This document shows, one piece after another, positions 31,271 to 41,200 of a stretch of 64,000 bases of DNA. Below the pieces are notes generated by a model. That model saw only the letters and a program-made list of their open reading frames with translations. It did not search any database and was not told the origin of the DNA. The DNA is from Billgrantia azerbaijanica (GTDB taxonomy: Bacteria > Pseudomonadota > Gammaproteobacteria > Pseudomonadales > Halomonadaceae): the NCBI GenBank assembly GCA_004551485.1, contig SBLD01000007.1, forward strand, positions 88,633 through 152,632, given 5' to 3'. A program made the position numbers and the translations under genes. Position 1 is the first letter of the stretch. The number at the start of each line of letters is the position of its first letter.

Positions 31271-31361
31271 CCGACCTGGGCAGGGTGGCAGCCGTCTGCC
31301 GCGGGCGGGGCGTTTATGGTACCGTGGCGCGATCTTCTGACGCTGCAACGCCAAGGATGTC

Positions 31362-33719
31362 ATGGACGCCACGACCCGCATCATTTCTCGTCTCGCCGAA
31401 GAGCTCGCCGTTCGCCCCCAGCAGGTGTCGGCCACGGTGGAACTGCTCGACGGCGGCGCCACCGTGCCCTTCATCGCCCGCTACCGCAAGGAGGTCACCG
31501 GTGGGCTCGACGACACCCAGTTGCGCCAGCTGGACGAGCGCCTGCGCTACCTGCGCGAGCTCGAGGAGCGTCGTGCGGCGGTGCTGTCCGCCATCGACGA
31601 GCAGGGCAAGCTGACCACGGAGCTCGAGGGGCAGATCCAGGCCGCCGACACCAAGCAGCGCCTGGAGGACCTCTACCTGCCCTACAAGAAGAAGCGGCGC
31701 ACCAAGGCGCAGATCGCTCGCGAGGCGGGGCTCGAACCGTTGGCCGAGGCGCTGCTGAGCGACCCTTCGCTCGATCCCGAAACGGAGGCCGCCCGCTATC
31801 TGCGCCCCGCGGAAGGCGACACTCCCGCCGTCGACGATGCGAAGGCCGCCTTGGATGGAGCGAAGCAGATCCTGATGGAGCGCTTCGCCGAGGATGCCGA
31901 ACTGGTCGGCCGGCTGCGCGAGCGGCTGTGGGACGAGGGCGAACTCAGCGCGCGTCTGCTTCCGGGCAAGGAGCGCGAGGGGGCCAAGTTCGCCGACTAC
32001 TTCGAGCACGACGAGCGGCTCGCCAAGGTGCCGTCGCACCGGGCGCTGGCCATGTTCCGCGGGCGCAACGAGGGCGTGCTGACGCTGGCCATCCGCCTGC
32101 CCGGCGAGGAGGAGGCGGCGATCCATCCCGCCCAGGTGGCCATCGCCAAGCATTTTGACATCCGCGACGAGGGGCGCCCGGCCGACCGCTGGCTGGCCGA
32201 CGTGGTGCGCTGGACCTGGCGCGTCAAGCTCTACACCCACCTCGAGACCGAACTGATGGGACGGCTGCGCGAGCGCGCCGAGCTCGAGGCCATCGAGGTT
32301 TTCGCCGCCAACCTCAAGGATCTGCTGCTCGCCGCCCCTGCCGGACAGAAGGCGACGCTGGCCATCGACCCGGGTCTGCGCACCGGCTGCAAGGTGGCGG
32401 TGGTGGATGCCACCGGGCAGTTCCTCGCGCACACCACCATCTACCCGCACGCCCCGCAGAAGCGCTGGGACGCCTCGCTCGCCGAGCTTGCCAAGCTGGT
32501 GGAGAAGCACGACGTGGCGCTGATCGCCGTGGGCAACGGCACGGCGAGCCGCGAGACCGATAAGCTCGCCGGCGAGCTGGTGAAGCTGTTCGCCGGCAAG
32601 CGCCCGCTCGCCAAGGTGATGGTCAGCGAGGCGGGCGCCTCGGTCTACTCGGCCTCCGAGTACGCGGCCCGCGAGCTGCCCGAGCTCGACGTTACCATCC
32701 GCGGGGCGGTATCCATCGCCCGGCGCCTGCAGGACCCGCTGGCCGAGCTGGTCAAGATCGAGCCCAAGTCGATCGGCGTGGGCCAGTACCAGCACGACGT
32801 CTCCCAGCTGCAGCTCTCGAAGAGCCTCGAGGCGGTCATCGAGGACTGCGTCAACGCCGTGGGCGTCGATCTCAACACCGCCTCGAGCGCGCTGCTGTCG
32901 CGCGTGGCCGGCCTCACGCCGGCGCTCGCCGAGGCCATCGTCGCGCGGCGCAACGCCGAAGGCCCGTTCGCCAGCCGCCAGCAGCTGCTCGACGTCAGCC
33001 GCCTGGGGCCCAAGACCTTCGAGCAGTGCGCGGGCTTCCTGCGCATCATGCACGGCGACAACCCGCTCGACGCCAGTGCCGTGCACCCCGAGGCCTACCC
33101 CGTGGTGGAGCGCATCGCCAAGCAGAGCGGCCGGGAACTGGCCAGCCTGATCGGCGACAGCGCCACCCTCAAGGCGGTGAAGCCCGCCGACTTCGCCGAT
33201 GAGCGCTTCGGCGTGCCCACGGTCACCGACATCCTGGCCGAGCTCGACAAGCCGGGCCGTGACCCGCGCCCCGAGTTCAAGGCCGCCGAATTCCGCGAAG
33301 GGGTGGAGACGCTGAACGACCTGGAGCCCGGCATGGTGCTCGAGGGCAGCGTCACCAACGTCACCCACTTCGGCGCCTTCGTCGACATCGGCGTTCATCA
33401 GGACGGCCTGGTGCACATCTCGGCGCTCTCCGAGCGCTTCGTCGAGGACCCGCGCTCGGTCGTCAAGGCCGGCGACATCGTCAAGGTCAAGGTGATGAGC
33501 GTGGACCTGGAGCGCGCGCGCATCGGCCTCTCCATGCGTCTGGACGATCAGCCGGGCGAGGAGGACGGCAAGTCACGGCGTGGCGGCGAGGGGCGCAAGG
33601 GCCAGGGTGGCAAGCCGCCGCGCAGGGGCGCCAGCCAGGCGGGGCGGCAGGGCGATTCGGGCGGCCAGCTCGGGGCGCTCGGCGCGGCGCTGCTGCAGGC
33701 ACGCAAGGGCAAGTCTTGA
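31362..33719 (+). CDS. tex: RNA-binding transcription accessory protein Tex
   Basis: A 785-residue conserved nucleic-acid-binding protein. In order: N-terminal helical region, YqgF/RNase H-like domain ([19 protein letters not shown]), two helix-hairpin-helix units around [18 protein letters not shown], and an S1 domain near residues 650-720 ([18 protein letters not shown]). The last 60 residues are a Gly/Lys/Arg-rich tail. Tex affects transcription of stress and virulence genes in several bacteria; its exact job is unsettled. Confidence 0.94.
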   Translation: MDATTRIISRLAEELAVRPQQVSATVELLDGGATVPFIARYRKEVTGGLDDTQLRQLDERLRYLRELEERRAAVLSAIDEQGKLTTELEGQIQAADTKQRLEDLYLPYKKKRRTKAQIAREAGLEPLAEALLSDPSLDPETEAARYLRPAEGDTPAVDDAKAALDGAKQILMERFAEDAELVGRLRERLWDEGELSARLLPGKEREGAKFADYFEHDERLAKVPSHRALAMFRGRNEGVLTLAIRLPGEEEAAIHPAQVAIAKHFDIRDEGRPADRWLADVVRWTWRVKLYTHLETELMGRLRERAELEAIEVFAANLKDLLLAAPAGQKATLAIDPGLRTGCKVAVVDATGQFLAHTTIYPHAPQKRWDASLAELAKLVEKHDVALIAVGNGTASRETDKLAGELVKLFAGKRPLAKVMVSEAGASVYSASEYAARELPELDVTIRGAVSIARRLQDPLAELVKIEPKSIGVGQYQHDVSQLQLSKSLEAVIEDCVNAVGVDLNTASSALLSRVAGLTPALAEAIVARRNAEGPFASRQQLLDVSRLGPKTFEQCAGFLRIMHGDNPLDASAVHPEAYPVVERIAKQSGRELASLIGDSATLKAVKPADFADERFGVPTVTDILAELDKPGRDPRPEFKAAEFREGVETLNDLEPGMVLEGSVTNVTHFGAFVDIGVHQDGLVHISALSERFVEDPRSVVKAGDIVKVKVMSVDLERARIGLSMRLDDQPGEEDGKSRRGGEGRKGQGGKPPRRGASQAGRQGDSGGQLGALGAALLQARKGKS

Positions 33720-33758
33720 ACCCGTCGTGCGCGCCGTCATACTTGGCATCATGACCTT

Positions 33759-33777
33759 CGGCCGCCGCGGGCGGCCG
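33759..33777 (+). terminator. Hairpin after tex
   Basis: CGGCCGCC and GGCGGCCG around GCG form a perfect 8-base stem about 40 bases after the tex stop. No T-run follows, so termination is uncertain. Confidence 0.3.
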
Positions 33778-33841
33778 ATACGCTTAGACCGGCTCGCCCC
33801 GTGGGCGGCCAATACATGGGATTTCAGTCTTGGCTGATTCA

Positions 33842-35455
33842 ATGACTGCCACCGTTTCGCGCCTTTCCCGACTGGCCCGCCAGCGCGGCATCGGCCGACT
33901 GCGCCGCGGCGTCGAGAAGGAGGGGCTGCGCGTCGACCCGCAAGGGCGCATCGCGGCCACGCCGCACCCGCCGGAGCTGGGGGCCAAGCTCACCCACCCG
34001 CACATCACCACCGACTACTCCGAGGCGCTGCTCGAGTACATCACCCCGGTCTACTGTCGCCCGGCCGATGCCATGGCGTTCCTCGCCGACCTGCACCGCT
34101 TCAGCTATCGGCACCTGGGCGACGAGCTGATCTGGCCGGGCAGCATGCCGGCGCGTCTCGACGGCAACGACAGCGTGACCATCGCCGACTACGGCACCTC
34201 CAACGTCGGGATGATGAAGCACGTCTACCGCAAGGGGCTGGACGTGCGCTACGGGCGCATCATGCAGGCCATCGCCGGCGTGCACTACAATTTCTCGCTG
34301 CCCGACGAGCTGTGGACGCTGCTGCGCGAGATGGACGGCGCCACGGACACGCCGCTTCACGACTACCGCTCGGCGCGCTACTTCGGGTTGATCCGCAACT
34401 TCCGCCGCCACAGCTGGCTGCTGCTCTACCTGTTCGGGGCCTCGCCGGCGCTCGACCGCAGCTTCCTGCCCGACGGCACGGTCCCCGACGGGCTCGAGGG
34501 CCATGGCCGCCATACCCTGATCTCGCGCTACGCCACCAGCCTGCGCATGTCGGACCTGGGCTACCAGAACAAGGTGCAGTCGCAGCTCAAGATCTGTTTC
34601 AACTCGCTCTCCAACTACGTGAACACCCTGCGCCACGCCATCACCACCCCGTGGCCGGCTTACCAGGCGCTGGGCGTGCAGGAGGGCGGCGAATGGCGCC
34701 AGCTCAACGCCAACATCCTGCAGATCGAGAACGAGTACTACAGCGACATCCGGCCCAAGCGGGTGGCGCGCCACGACGAGACGCCGAGCCAGGCGCTCGA
34801 GGCGCGCGGCGTGGAGTACATCGAGGTGCGCTGCCTCGATCTCGACCCTTTCCTGGCGCTCGGCATCGACGAGACGCGCATGCACTTCCTCGACGTCTTT
34901 CTGATGTGGTGCCTGCTCGCCGAGAGTCCCTGGATTCCCGACGAGGAGTGCGACCGCCTCGACGACAATCGCGAGAGGGTGGTGACGCACGGGCGCGATC
35001 CCGCGTTGCGCCTGGAGCATGACGGCCGGCAGCGCTCGGTGGCGGAGTGGGGCGGCGCGATCTTCGCCGAGCTGGCGCCGATCGCCGAGCTGCTCGACTC
35101 GGCCGTGGAGGAGGGCACGCCCCATGCCGACGCCCTGGCACGGCTCGCGCCGAGCCTCGAGGACCCGTCGTTGACGCCGTCGGGGCGGCTGCTGGCGCGC
35201 CTCGAGGAGACCGGCGAGGAGTTCACCGACGCCATGCTCGCCCTGGCGCGCGAGCAGGCCGAGCGGCTGCGCCGCGAACCCATGGACCCTGCGCGCCAGG
35301 CGTTCTTCGACGAGCTGGTGACCACCTCCCACCGGCAGCAGCGCGACCTCGAGGCGGCCGAGAGTGAGAGCTTCGAGGCGTTCCTCAACCACTACTTCGC
35401 GCGTGCCCGGGAGCCCCGGGTTGCCGCCCTGGCCAATACGGGAGACGCCTCGTGA
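33842..35455 (+). CDS. gshA: Glutamate-cysteine ligase
   Basis: A 537-residue enzyme of the gamma-proteobacterial GshA type, joining Glu and Cys in the first step of glutathione synthesis. Recognisable stretches are GVEKEGLRVDPQG at the N-terminus, TTDYSEALLEYITP, and YGTSNVGMMKHVYRKGL. The start is uncertain: ATG at 33842 or TTG at 33830, neither with a good ribosome-binding site. It overlaps dsbB by four bases (GTGA). Confidence 0.93.
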   Translation: MTATVSRLSRLARQRGIGRLRRGVEKEGLRVDPQGRIAATPHPPELGAKLTHPHITTDYSEALLEYITPVYCRPADAMAFLADLHRFSYRHLGDELIWPGSMPARLDGNDSVTIADYGTSNVGMMKHVYRKGLDVRYGRIMQAIAGVHYNFSLPDELWTLLREMDGATDTPLHDYRSARYFGLIRNFRRHSWLLLYLFGASPALDRSFLPDGTVPDGLEGHGRHTLISRYATSLRMSDLGYQNKVQSQLKICFNSLSNYVNTLRHAITTPWPAYQALGVQEGGEWRQLNANILQIENEYYSDIRPKRVARHDETPSQALEARGVEYIEVRCLDLDPFLALGIDETRMHFLDVFLMWCLLAESPWIPDEECDRLDDNRERVVTHGRDPALRLEHDGRQRSVAEWGGAIFAELAPIAELLDSAVEEGTPHADALARLAPSLEDPSLTPSGRLLARLEETGEEFTDAMLALAREQAERLRREPMDPARQAFFDELVTTSHRQQRDLEAAESESFEAFLNHYFARAREPRVAALANTGDAS

Positions 35456-35991
35456 CGATCCAGCCGATGCAGTGGAGTGTGCGCCGCTGGAGCCTGGCCG
35501 GGCTCGCCTTCTGCGCGCTGATGATGGGCGTGGCGCTGGTCCTCGAGCACGTCGTCGGCCTGGAGCCGTGCCCGCTGTGCATCTTCCAGCGCGTCGCCGT
35601 GCTCTCGGCGGCGGCGGTGTTCCTCGTCGCCGCGCTGCATGACCCGGTGGGGCGGCTCGGCGCCGGCCTCTATGGCGCGCTGTCGCTTGCCGCCGTGCTC
35701 GGCGGCATCGGCGTGGCGGGCCGCCATCTGTGGCTGCAGTCGCTGCCGCCGGACCAGGTGCCGAGCTGCGGCCCCGGCCTCGACTACATGCTGGACGTGC
35801 TGCCCATGCAGGAAGTGGTATCCATGGTGCTCTCCGGCTCCGGCGAATGCGCCGAGATCGACTTCCTGTTCCTGGGCGTCTCGCTGCCCGGCTGGACGCT
35901 CGTCGGCTTCCTGGTGCTGGCACTGTTCCCGCTGGGGCTGCTCTGGCGGGCCCTGGGCCGGCAGCGTCGGGCCTCCGTGCCCTCTGCATAG
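35452..35991 (+). CDS. dsbB: Disulfide-bond formation protein DsbB
   Basis: A 179-residue inner-membrane protein with four helices that reoxidises DsbA and passes electrons to quinone. The first periplasmic loop has EPCPLCIFQR and the second has Cys in PSCGPG and SGECAE. It starts with GTG overlapping the gshA stop, so the two thiol-related genes are translationally coupled. Confidence 0.92.
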   Translation: MTIQPMQWSVRRWSLAGLAFCALMMGVALVLEHVVGLEPCPLCIFQRVAVLSAAAVFLVAALHDPVGRLGAGLYGALSLAAVLGGIGVAGRHLWLQSLPPDQVPSCGPGLDYMLDVLPMQEVVSMVLSGSGECAEIDFLFLGVSLPGWTLVGFLVLALFPLGLLWRALGRQRRASVPSA

Positions 35992-36344
35992 CCATTGGCA
36001 GGTTTGTGTGGGAGGCCGGCTGCCGCTTTGGCAGTGCTGCGCACTGCTTCGCGAGCTGAAGCTCCCTCCCACAGGGGGAGCCACCGACGGTAGGCAATCG
36101 ACAGTGGGAGGCCGATTCATCGGGCGAAGGCGCCGTCAGGCGCCCGGCGTTTACCGCCTTGGCAGCGCTGCGAGCTGAAGTGCTCTCCCCCAGGTAGCGA
36201 CAATAACCCAGGGAAGGCCGGATTCAGGATTGACAGCGGCCATCGCCTCGGGTGAGGCTGAGCGACGTCGGCTCGAATCGCCGCCCGGGGTGGGGCAGGC
36301 GCAGAGCCAGCGGGTTCGGGTTACACGTCGCAAGGGAGGTGCCC
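35992..36344. repeat. dsbB-rsd gap with family 1 repeats (locus 5)
   Basis: A 353-base gap. A short-form copy at 36008-36072 runs from GTGGGAGGCCGGC to CCTCCCAC with a GCAGTGCTGCGCACTGC core, compensatory to the usual GCAGCGCTGCGCGCTGC. A second, decayed copy lies at 36104-36192. The remaining 150 bases end in the rsd ribosome-binding site AAGGGAGGTG. Confidence 0.82.
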
Positions 36345-36848
36345 ATGCTCGAGAACTGCAAGAACGCCCAGGAGCGCTGGGGAGGCGTCCACCAGCTCAT
36401 CGATCGCTGGCTCGACGAGCGGCGCGAGATGCTGGTCACCTTCGTCGACCTCAAGGAAGCCTGCGACACCGAGCTCGAGGCGGTGGAGAAGCTGCAGATC
36501 GACCGCTTCAGCGAACTGCTGATGGACTACATCAGCGCCGGCCACTTCGAGATCTACCCGCAACTGCGCGAGGAGGCGCACGCCTTCAACGATGACGAGG
36601 CCCTCGCCATCGCCGACAAGCTGCTCGAGCGGCTCGACCTTTCCACCGAGCTGATGCTCGCCTTCGACGCCGACTATGCCACTCCCGTGCGCTGCCAGCA
36701 TTTCCTGCCGCGCCTGCCCGCCTGGCTCGATCGCCTGGCCCGCGGACTGACCGAGCGCTTCGCGCTGGAAGACCAACTGATCGCCCGGCTGCACGCTGCC
36801 CATACCCCCAAGGGCGATGCCGCTCCGGCCAAGGTCAAGCAGGGCTGA
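36345..36848 (+). CDS. rsd: Anti-sigma-70 factor Rsd/AlgQ
   Basis: A 167-residue all-helical protein of the Rsd/AlgQ family, which binds region 4 of the housekeeping sigma factor. Family features are the acidic N-terminal helices (WLDERREMLVTFVDLK) and the central YISAGHFEIYPQL. The start follows a strong AAGGGAGGT. Single gene. Confidence 0.88.
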   Translation: MLENCKNAQERWGGVHQLIDRWLDERREMLVTFVDLKEACDTELEAVEKLQIDRFSELLMDYISAGHFEIYPQLREEAHAFNDDEALAIADKLLERLDLSTELMLAFDADYATPVRCQHFLPRLPAWLDRLARGLTERFALEDQLIARLHAAHTPKGDAAPAKVKQG

Positions 36849-36983
36849 TGGCCCCGGCTCCTAGCCGCAGGTCGCATTGAGTTTTGTGCACCGCAGGCAT
36901 ACCATCTTGGCGGTTCGATTTCCGGCCGAGACGGTGACCTGCCGGCTTGGCCCATCCTCACGGCGACAACCGAAGGAGCCACC

Positions 36984-37961
36984 ATGAAAGATCCCGTCCG
37001 TATTGCCATTACCGGCGCTGCCGGCCAGATCAGCTACTCGCTGGCGTTCCGCATCGCCTCCGGCGACATGCTGGGCAAGGACCAGCCGGTCATCCTGCAG
37101 CTGCTCGAGATTACGCCGGCCATGGACGCCCTGGGCGGCGTGGTGATGGAGCTCAACGATTGCGCCTTCCCGCTGGTGCAGGACATCATCGCCACCGACG
37201 ATGCCAATGTCGCCTTCAAGGATGCCGATTACGCCCTGCTGGTCGGTGCTCGCCCGCGCGGTCCGGGCATGGAGCGCAAGGATCTGCTGGAAGCCAATGC
37301 GGCGATCTTCTCCGTGCAGGGCAAGGCCCTCAACGACAACGCCAGCCGTGACGTCAAGGTACTGGTGGTGGGCAACCCGGCCAACACCAACGCCCTGATC
37401 GCTTCCTGCAACGCGCCGGACCTGAACCCGGCCCAGTTCACCGCCATGACCCGCCTGGACCACAACCGCGCCCTGACGCAGTTGGCCCAGAAGACCGGCA
37501 AGCACGTCACCGACGTGGAAGGCATGATCATCTGGGGCAACCACAGCGCGACCCAGTACCCCGACATCGCTCACTGCACGGTGGCCGGCAAGGCCGCGCC
37601 GGAGCTGGTCGAGCGCGACTGGTACGAGAACGACTTCATCCCCACCGTGCAGCAGCGTGGCGCCGCCATCATCAAGGCGCGCGGGGCCTCCTCCGCCGCG
37701 TCCGCCGCTTCGTCCGCCATCGACCATATGCGTGACTGGGCGCTGGGCACCGACGGCAAGATCGTCAGCATGGCGATCCCCGCCGACGGCAGCTACGGCG
37801 TCGAGGCCGGCATCATCTACTCCTACCCGGTCGTCTGCAAGGACGGTGCCTACGAGATCGTCCAGGGCCTGGAGGTCGACGACTTCAGCCGCGCCAAGAT
37901 GAAGGCCACCGAGGACGAGCTGCGCGAGGAGCGCGCCGCCGTCGAGCATCTGCTGGGCTGA
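36984..37961 (+). CDS. mdh: Malate dehydrogenase (type 2)
   Basis: A 325-residue NAD-dependent enzyme of the TCA cycle. The nucleotide fold starts [20 protein letters not shown], the substrate Arg loop is [14 protein letters not shown], and the catalytic His is in [13 protein letters not shown]. This is the cytosolic-like family found in Pseudomonas relatives, not the E. coli type. A classic terminator follows 25 bases downstream. Confidence 0.96.
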   Translation: MKDPVRIAITGAAGQISYSLAFRIASGDMLGKDQPVILQLLEITPAMDALGGVVMELNDCAFPLVQDIIATDDANVAFKDADYALLVGARPRGPGMERKDLLEANAAIFSVQGKALNDNASRDVKVLVVGNPANTNALIASCNAPDLNPAQFTAMTRLDHNRALTQLAQKTGKHVTDVEGMIIWGNHSATQYPDIAHCTVAGKAAPELVERDWYENDFIPTVQQRGAAIIKARGASSAASAASSAIDHMRDWALGTDGKIVSMAIPADGSYGVEAGIIYSYPVVCKDGAYEIVQGLEVDDFSRAKMKATEDELREERAAVEHLLG

Positions 37962-37986
37962 TCGACGCTTCCTTCGGCAGTACAGC

Positions 37987-38019
37987 GCCCCGGCGGGACA
38001 GACCCGTCGGGGCTTTTTT
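37987..38019 (+). terminator. Intrinsic terminator of mdh
   Basis: GCCCCGGCGGG pairs with CCCGTCGGGGC (one G-T wobble) around ACAGA, followed directly by six T. This is a textbook Rho-independent terminator. Confidence 0.93.
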
Positions 38020-38028
38020 GCAGCCTAT

Positions 38029-38048
38029 TTGAGTGAAATAGTGCTCAA
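38029..38048. promoter_or_regulatory. hip operator 1
   Basis: TTGAG-N10-CTCAA palindrome upstream of the hipA-like gene. An identical half-site pattern recurs at 38070-38089, centre to centre 41 bases, about four helical turns. This is the arrangement expected for cooperative binding by a HipB-type dimer. Confidence 0.65.
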
Positions 38049-38069
38049 AATATACGAGCTTCGCCAATT

Positions 38070-38089
38070 TTGAGCGTTATTATTCTCAA
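38070..38089. promoter_or_regulatory. hip operator 2
   Basis: The second TTGAG-N10-CTCAA palindrome. Its right half overlaps the likely -35 region (TTCTCA, 38083-38088) of the promoter whose -10 is at 38105, so binding would block RNA polymerase. Confidence 0.65.
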
Positions 38090-38110
38090 TGTCGATGATT
38101 GTGCTAGAAT
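38083..38110 (+). promoter_or_regulatory. Promoter of the hipA-hipB operon
   Basis: An extended -10, TGC followed by TAGAAT (38105-38110), with a 4-of-6 -35 (TTCTCA) 16 bases upstream. The region is markedly AT-richer than its surroundings. A partial operator-like TGAGCGATAT lies right after the -10. Confidence 0.55.
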
Positions 38111-38150
38111 ATGAGCGATATCGTGCACATTCAATCCTGAGGCCCGGGCC

Positions 38151-39497
38151 ATGCGGCTGACCCTGCAGCTTTACCATGACCGCCACTGGGGGGATGTGGC
38201 CGAGCTGGAGATTCCCGAGCCCGACAAGGGGGTGCGAGGTCCGGCCAGCCTGGCCTACCAGCAGGCGTACGCCCTGAAGTGGATGTTTCGCGACGACGAA
38301 CATGCCTGCAGCCTGACGCTGCCGGTGGAATTGATGATGAGACACCGCGCCGACCAGTGGTTTGGCTTTCTCGAGGACATCATGCCGTCAGGGGCCAGCC
38401 GTCGCTACTGGGTGGCGCATCTCGGCCTGCAGGGAGTGCCCCGAGGGCGACAGGACAGCGAGCTGCTGCGGCACGGCACCATCGCGCCCGTGGGAAACCT
38501 GCGGATCAAGGAGGCCGTCCCCGACTTGCCGGCCCGCTCGGGGCTGGCGCATCGTCGCTTTGCACTGGCCGACGTCGTCGAACGCCACGCCGATTTCCTC
38601 GAATATGCCCAACAGATGGGAGCTGCCAGCGGTGGGGCGACAGGAGCGGGGGGGGAGGCACCCAAGCTGCTGCTGCGCCGTACCGATGATGACCGGGTGT
38701 GGATCGATACCTGGCAGGACGACCCCGACTGCGCTGATGCCCACTATCTCGTGAAGTTTCCGCGCGGGCGCCGCAGCCGTGACGACTGCGATGTGCTGCG
38801 TGCCGAATATCACTACTATCATGAGTTGGCATCGCTGGGCGTGGAAACCATCGATACCTCGGCGATGCGCCTCATCGAAGGCGAGCGCTATCCCTCCCTG
38901 TGGCTGCCCCGTTTTGATGTGGAAATGCGCCCCGGCGGGTTGGTGCGCTTCGGGCTCGAGTCCGTCTATGCGCTCCTGAACGTCGCGCCAGGTGCTCACC
39001 TCAACCACTTCACGGTCCTCGACTGGCTGCTCGAGCGCCTCCAGTGCCAGCATCGGGTGGTGGAGCTCGGGGAGTCATTCGACAGCGAAGCCTTCGTCAT
39101 CGAATGGGTGCGTCGCGATCTGCTCAACGTGGCCTTTGGCAACTCCGATAACCATGGCCGCAACACGGCCCTCATCAAGCGTCCCGAAGGCATCTGGCTC
39201 GCACCGGTCTACGATTTCGCGCCCATGAAGGCAGACCCGGAAGGGGTAACGAGAACCATGCGCTGGGGAGCGCCCTTCGAGGAAGGGGGGGAGTACGACT
39301 GGCCGGCCATCGCCGATGCGCTGTCGGGGCATGTCGATGAGAAACGTCTTCTGGAAGCTCTCGGCGATCTGGCTGTCAGCCTTGTCGGTCTGCGTACCAG
39401 GCTCCAGGAGCGCGGCGTGCCGCAACGGATACTCGACATGCCGGCCGTCGGCTTGTCGAGTCTGGAGCCTCGCCTGGAGCGCTGGGGGCTGCTATGA
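38151..39497 (+). CDS. hipA: HipA-family toxin kinase
   Basis: A 448-residue HipA-like Ser/Thr kinase. The C-terminal lobe has the catalytic loop NSDNHGRN (about 331-338, Asp333 the likely base) and the metal-binding VYDFAPM near 355. The middle has a GTIAPVGNLRIKEA segment like the P-loop region of HipA relatives. HipA kinases phosphorylate aminoacyl-tRNA synthetases or similar targets and slow growth; the target here is unknown. The toxin comes before the antitoxin, the reverse of E. coli hipBA. It overlaps hipB by four bases. Confidence 0.85.
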   Translation: MRLTLQLYHDRHWGDVAELEIPEPDKGVRGPASLAYQQAYALKWMFRDDEHACSLTLPVELMMRHRADQWFGFLEDIMPSGASRRYWVAHLGLQGVPRGRQDSELLRHGTIAPVGNLRIKEAVPDLPARSGLAHRRFALADVVERHADFLEYAQQMGAASGGATGAGGEAPKLLLRRTDDDRVWIDTWQDDPDCADAHYLVKFPRGRRSRDDCDVLRAEYHYYHELASLGVETIDTSAMRLIEGERYPSLWLPRFDVEMRPGGLVRFGLESVYALLNVAPGAHLNHFTVLDWLLERLQCQHRVVELGESFDSEAFVIEWVRRDLLNVAFGNSDNHGRNTALIKRPEGIWLAPVYDFAPMKADPEGVTRTMRWGAPFEEGGEYDWPAIADALSGHVDEKRLLEALGDLAVSLVGLRTRLQERGVPQRILDMPAVGLSSLEPRLERWGLL

Positions 39498-39802
39498 AAC
39501 CGCGCCATCTGGACGCCACCGAGAGGGAGGAGCGGTTGATCGCTCTCACGCGGCAGCTGTGGCAGGGAGAGATCACCGAGGGGGTGTTGCTGCGCACGCT
39601 GCGCCGCGAGGTTCTGCGGCTTTCTCAAGACGAGTACGCCGGTCTGGTCGGGGTCAGCCGCAGGACGCTGTCCGATATGGAGCGGGACAAGGGCAACGTC
39701 TCGATCGAGGTGATGAATCGCGCCTTCCGCCCGCTGGGTCTCCGGGTCGGTCTCGTCCCGCGCCAGCCGGAGCTGTTGAAACGGGTCAGTCCCGCAGGCT
39801 GA
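39494..39802 (+). CDS. hipB: HipB-like Xre-family antitoxin
   Basis: A 102-residue protein with a central Xre helix-turn-helix (about residues 45-75: RLSQDEYAGLVGVSRRTLSDME). It should neutralise the upstream HipA-like kinase and repress the operon through the two TTGAG-N10-CTCAA operators. The 40-residue N-terminal extension before the helix-turn-helix is unusual for HipB. Its 3' end overlaps the convergent HAD gene by 17 bases. Confidence 0.85.
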   Translation: MKPRHLDATEREERLIALTRQLWQGEITEGVLLRTLRREVLRLSQDEYAGLVGVSRRTLSDMERDKGNVSIEVMNRAFRPLGLRVGLVPRQPELLKRVSPAG

Positions 39803-40442
39803 TGATCTTCCAGCCGCGCGCCTCGGCCACCTCGCGCAGGGTGGGGTCGGGGTCCACGGCCACCGGGTGCTCGACCAGTTCCAGCAGCGGCAGGTCGTTG
39901 TGCGAGTCGCTGTAGAACCAGGCGTTGTCGAGCGTCAGGTCCTTGTCGGCGAGCCACTCGCGGATGCGCGTCACCTTGCCCTCGCGATAGCTCGGGGTGC
40001 CGCTCACCCGGCCGGTATAGCGGCCGTCGACCACTTCCGGCTCCACGGCGATCAGGTCGTCGACGCCCAGGCGTTCGGCGATGGGGCCGGTGATGAAGCG
40101 ATTGGTGGCGGTGATGATCAGCAGGGTGTCGCCGCGGGTGCGGTGGCGGGCGAGCAGTTCCTCCCCCTTGGGCAGGATGTGCGGCTCGACCTTGCTGGCC
40201 ATGAACTGCTGATGCCAGGCGGCGAGCTGCTCGGGGCTGTTCTCGGCCAATGGCTTCAGGGCCACCTCGAGAAAGGCGTGGATATCGAGGGTGCCGGCCT
40301 CGTAGTCGGCCAGGAAGCGGTCGTTGGCCTCGCGGTAGGCTACCGGATCCACGGCCCCCTGCTCCAGCAGGAACTCGCCCCAGGCATGATCGCTGTCGAT
40401 GGACAGCAGGGTGTTGTCCAGGTCGAAGATGGCCAGGCTCAC
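39786..40442 (-). CDS. HAD-IB family phosphatase (SerB/CicA-like)
   Basis: A 218-residue HAD phosphatase. Motif I is IFDLDNTLLSIDSDHAWG, motif II IITATN, and motif III/IV AWFYSDSHNDLPLLE. The family includes phosphoserine phosphatase-like enzymes and CicA; the substrate is unknown. It is convergent with hipB and divergent from rppH. Reading frame and length are typical. Confidence 0.85.
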   Translation of the reverse strand: MSLAIFDLDNTLLSIDSDHAWGEFLLEQGAVDPVAYREANDRFLADYEAGTLDIHAFLEVALKPLAENSPEQLAAWHQQFMASKVEPHILPKGEELLARHRTRGDTLLIITATNRFITGPIAERLGVDDLIAVEPEVVDGRYTGRVSGTPSYREGKVTRIREWLADKDLTLDNAWFYSDSHNDLPLLELVEHPVAVDPDPTLREVAEARGWKIISLRD

Positions 40443-40635
40443 GGCGTACCCCTCGTTTCGTGGTTTGGTGAATGCAGAGCTGGTGCTGGCCGGGTGGCGG
40501 CCAGCGAACGAAAGCCCGCGATTATGGCAGATCGGGCCGGGCGGCGGAAAGCGGGGCTGCTACGTGCTGTGTATTGATGCGCTTTGCACCCTTGTGGAAG
40601 AATGGATTCAATGATGATTTAACAAGGTGACGTCC

Positions 40636-41127
40636 GTGATCGACGCTGACGGCTTTCGCCCCAACGTTGGCATCATCATCGCCAACGGCCAGGGGCAGCT
40701 GCTATGGGCGCGTCGGGTAGGACAGAATGCGTGGCAGTTTCCCCAGGGAGGCATCAAGGCATCCGAGACACCGCAACAGGCTCTCTACCGCGAGCTGGAA
40801 GAGGAGATCGGCCTCACCGCCGACGACGTCGAAGTGCTGGCCTGTACCCGAGGGTGGCTGCGTTATCGCCTGCCGCGACGCATGATTCGCACGAATTCCC
40901 GGCCGGTGTGCATCGGCCAGAAACAGAAGTGGTTCCTGCTTCGCATTCGCTGCCAGGAGAGCCGCATTTGCATGGATGGCACGGCCAAGCCGGAGTTCGA
41001 CGGCTGGCGCTGGGTCAGTTACTGGTATCCCCTGGGTCAGGTGGTGCCCTTCAAGCGCGAGGTCTATCGCCGTGCTCTGAGGGAGCTCTCGTCCCGTGCC
41101 CAGCGCCTGGCGCTGGAAGGCAACTGA
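40636..41127 (+). CDS. rppH: RNA pyrophosphohydrolase RppH
   Basis: A 163-residue Nudix enzyme that removes pyrophosphate from the 5' end of mRNA and so triggers decay. The Nudix box is [20 protein letters not shown] followed by IGL. The GTG at 40636 gives [12 protein letters not shown], matching E. coli, and AGGTGA lies five bases upstream; another GTG at 40627 lies within that site. It is followed by ptsP, as in E. coli. Confidence 0.94.
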   Translation: MIDADGFRPNVGIIIANGQGQLLWARRVGQNAWQFPQGGIKASETPQQALYRELEEEIGLTADDVEVLACTRGWLRYRLPRRMIRTNSRPVCIGQKQKWFLLRIRCQESRICMDGTAKPEFDGWRWVSYWYPLGQVVPFKREVYRRALRELSSRAQRLALEGN

Positions 41128-41200
41128 TACCATCCGGCGGCCGCGGCGGCCCAGCCCCCGGCAGAACGACGCGCTGAGAGCGCCAGGCGGGAGAAAAATC

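Noticed and set aside
38029-38110. The palindromes near hipA as part of the mdh terminator.
   Set aside because: The terminator with its T-run ends at 38019, and the palindromes are AT-rich half-sites with a 10-base spacer, not stable hairpins.
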